From positions 1 through 6,702 of the forward strand of contig WGBF01000626.1 in the NCBI GenBank assembly GCA_015494485.1: 6,702 nucleotides of DNA, in the 5' to 3' direction. This stretch comes from a bacterium (GTDB taxonomy: Bacteria; Calditrichota; Calditrichia; RBG-13-44-9; J042). The notes below the pieces were generated by a model, which was not told the DNA's origin, did no database searches, and saw only the letters and a program-made list of their open reading frames with translations. Both the position numbers and the translations under genes were made by a program. Within the stretch, counting starts at the first letter, position 1, and every line of letters starts with the position of its first letter. Below are positions 6,571-6,702 of this stretch, one piece after another.

Positions 6571-6702
6571 TTCGTGTTCCGGTAAGGGATCGGCAAAAAT
6601 GGTTTTTGTGCGTTGAGGAATTACGCTTCCTGGTGGGGCTTTGCGGGGTTTGCGCACGTATTTAACCTTTGTTACCAGCACCGGTACATATTGCGCATGG
6701 CG
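6565..6702 (-). CDS. NFACT/RqcH-like protein, C-terminal fragment
   Basis: The minus strand is open from the window edge (6702) to a TGA at 6567-6565, giving the last 45 residues of a protein whose 5' end lies outside. The fragment contains YVPVLVTKVKYVRKPRKAP, then PPGSVIPQRTKTIFADP, the pattern ending the NFACT-R (DUF814) RNA-binding domain: a KYVRKP segment, a Pro-Gly turn, then a strand with KTI. NFACT proteins (RqcH in bacteria, formerly fibronectin-binding-like) bind the tRNA-carrying large ribosomal subunit after ribosome splitting and direct alanine tailing of stalled peptides. The fragment ends in a short acidic tail (LPEHEL). It overlaps the SpoIIM-like gene tail-to-tail by 6 nt. 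Only the extreme C-terminus is visible, so the full domain set and whether it is a true RqcH cannot be judged. Confidence 0.72.
   Translation of the reverse strand, partial: RHAQYVPVLVTKVKYVRKPRKAPPGSVIPQRTKTIFADPLPEHEL

Noticed and set aside
1..6702. CRISPR arrays, tRNA/rRNA genes, insertion sequences or long direct repeats
   Set aside because: No repeated units, cloverleaf-like sequences, transposase motifs or terminal inverted repeats were seen on either strand.

Overview
The window comes from a Gram-negative, non-photosynthetic-looking bacterium of the Fibrobacterota-Chlorobiota-Bacteroidota (FCB) side of the tree. The main clue is a PorU sortase of the type IX secretion system that carries its own YPNPF-type C-terminal sorting domain. 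A lipoprotein, a Tat-exported copper enzyme and an outer-membrane barrel also imply two membranes. Base composition is moderate (mid-40s percent GC by eye). A Calditrichota, Ignavibacteriota or KSB1-like lineage would fit, but this is inference and no marker here settles it.

Layout. (1) 2-3235, plus strand: the 3' two thirds or less of porU (its 5' end lies outside the window), then an 84-nt gap and a lipoprotein with a helical/TPR-like N-terminal half and a TlpA/ResA-like thioredoxin domain. A strong hairpin follows at 3264-3293. (2) 3354-5762, minus strand: a tight two-gene unit. A Tat-exported two-domain multicopper oxidase comes first (4572-5762), and 27 nt later a signal-peptide-bearing putative outer-membrane beta-barrel (3354-4544). 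(3) 5763-5964: a divergent control region with -10-like boxes for the oxidase, an inverted repeat in its leader and a near-consensus promoter facing the other way. (4) 5965-6570, plus strand: a SpoIIM/DUF95-like multi-pass membrane protein, probably started at a TTG. (5) 6565-6702, minus strand: the last 45 codons of an NFACT/RqcH-like protein, overlapping the previous gene tail-to-tail by 6 nt.

How they may work together. PorU anchors and trims type IX cargo at the cell surface. The thioredoxin lipoprotein next to it is a plausible envelope redox partner, but the link is only positional. The oxidase plus barrel resembles in outline the CopA/CopB copper-handling pairing (periplasmic multicopper oxidase with an outer-membrane protein), without recognisable CopB sequence. 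The oxidase has all eight trinuclear-cluster histidines and a single type 1 copper site in domain 1, the type C two-domain arrangement. The SpoIIM-like and NFACT genes look like ordinary neighbours of unrelated function. I saw no mobile element, CRISPR array, tRNA or rRNA, and no gene-free stretch longer than about 200 nt. The only candidate for something undescribed is the oxidase/barrel pair.
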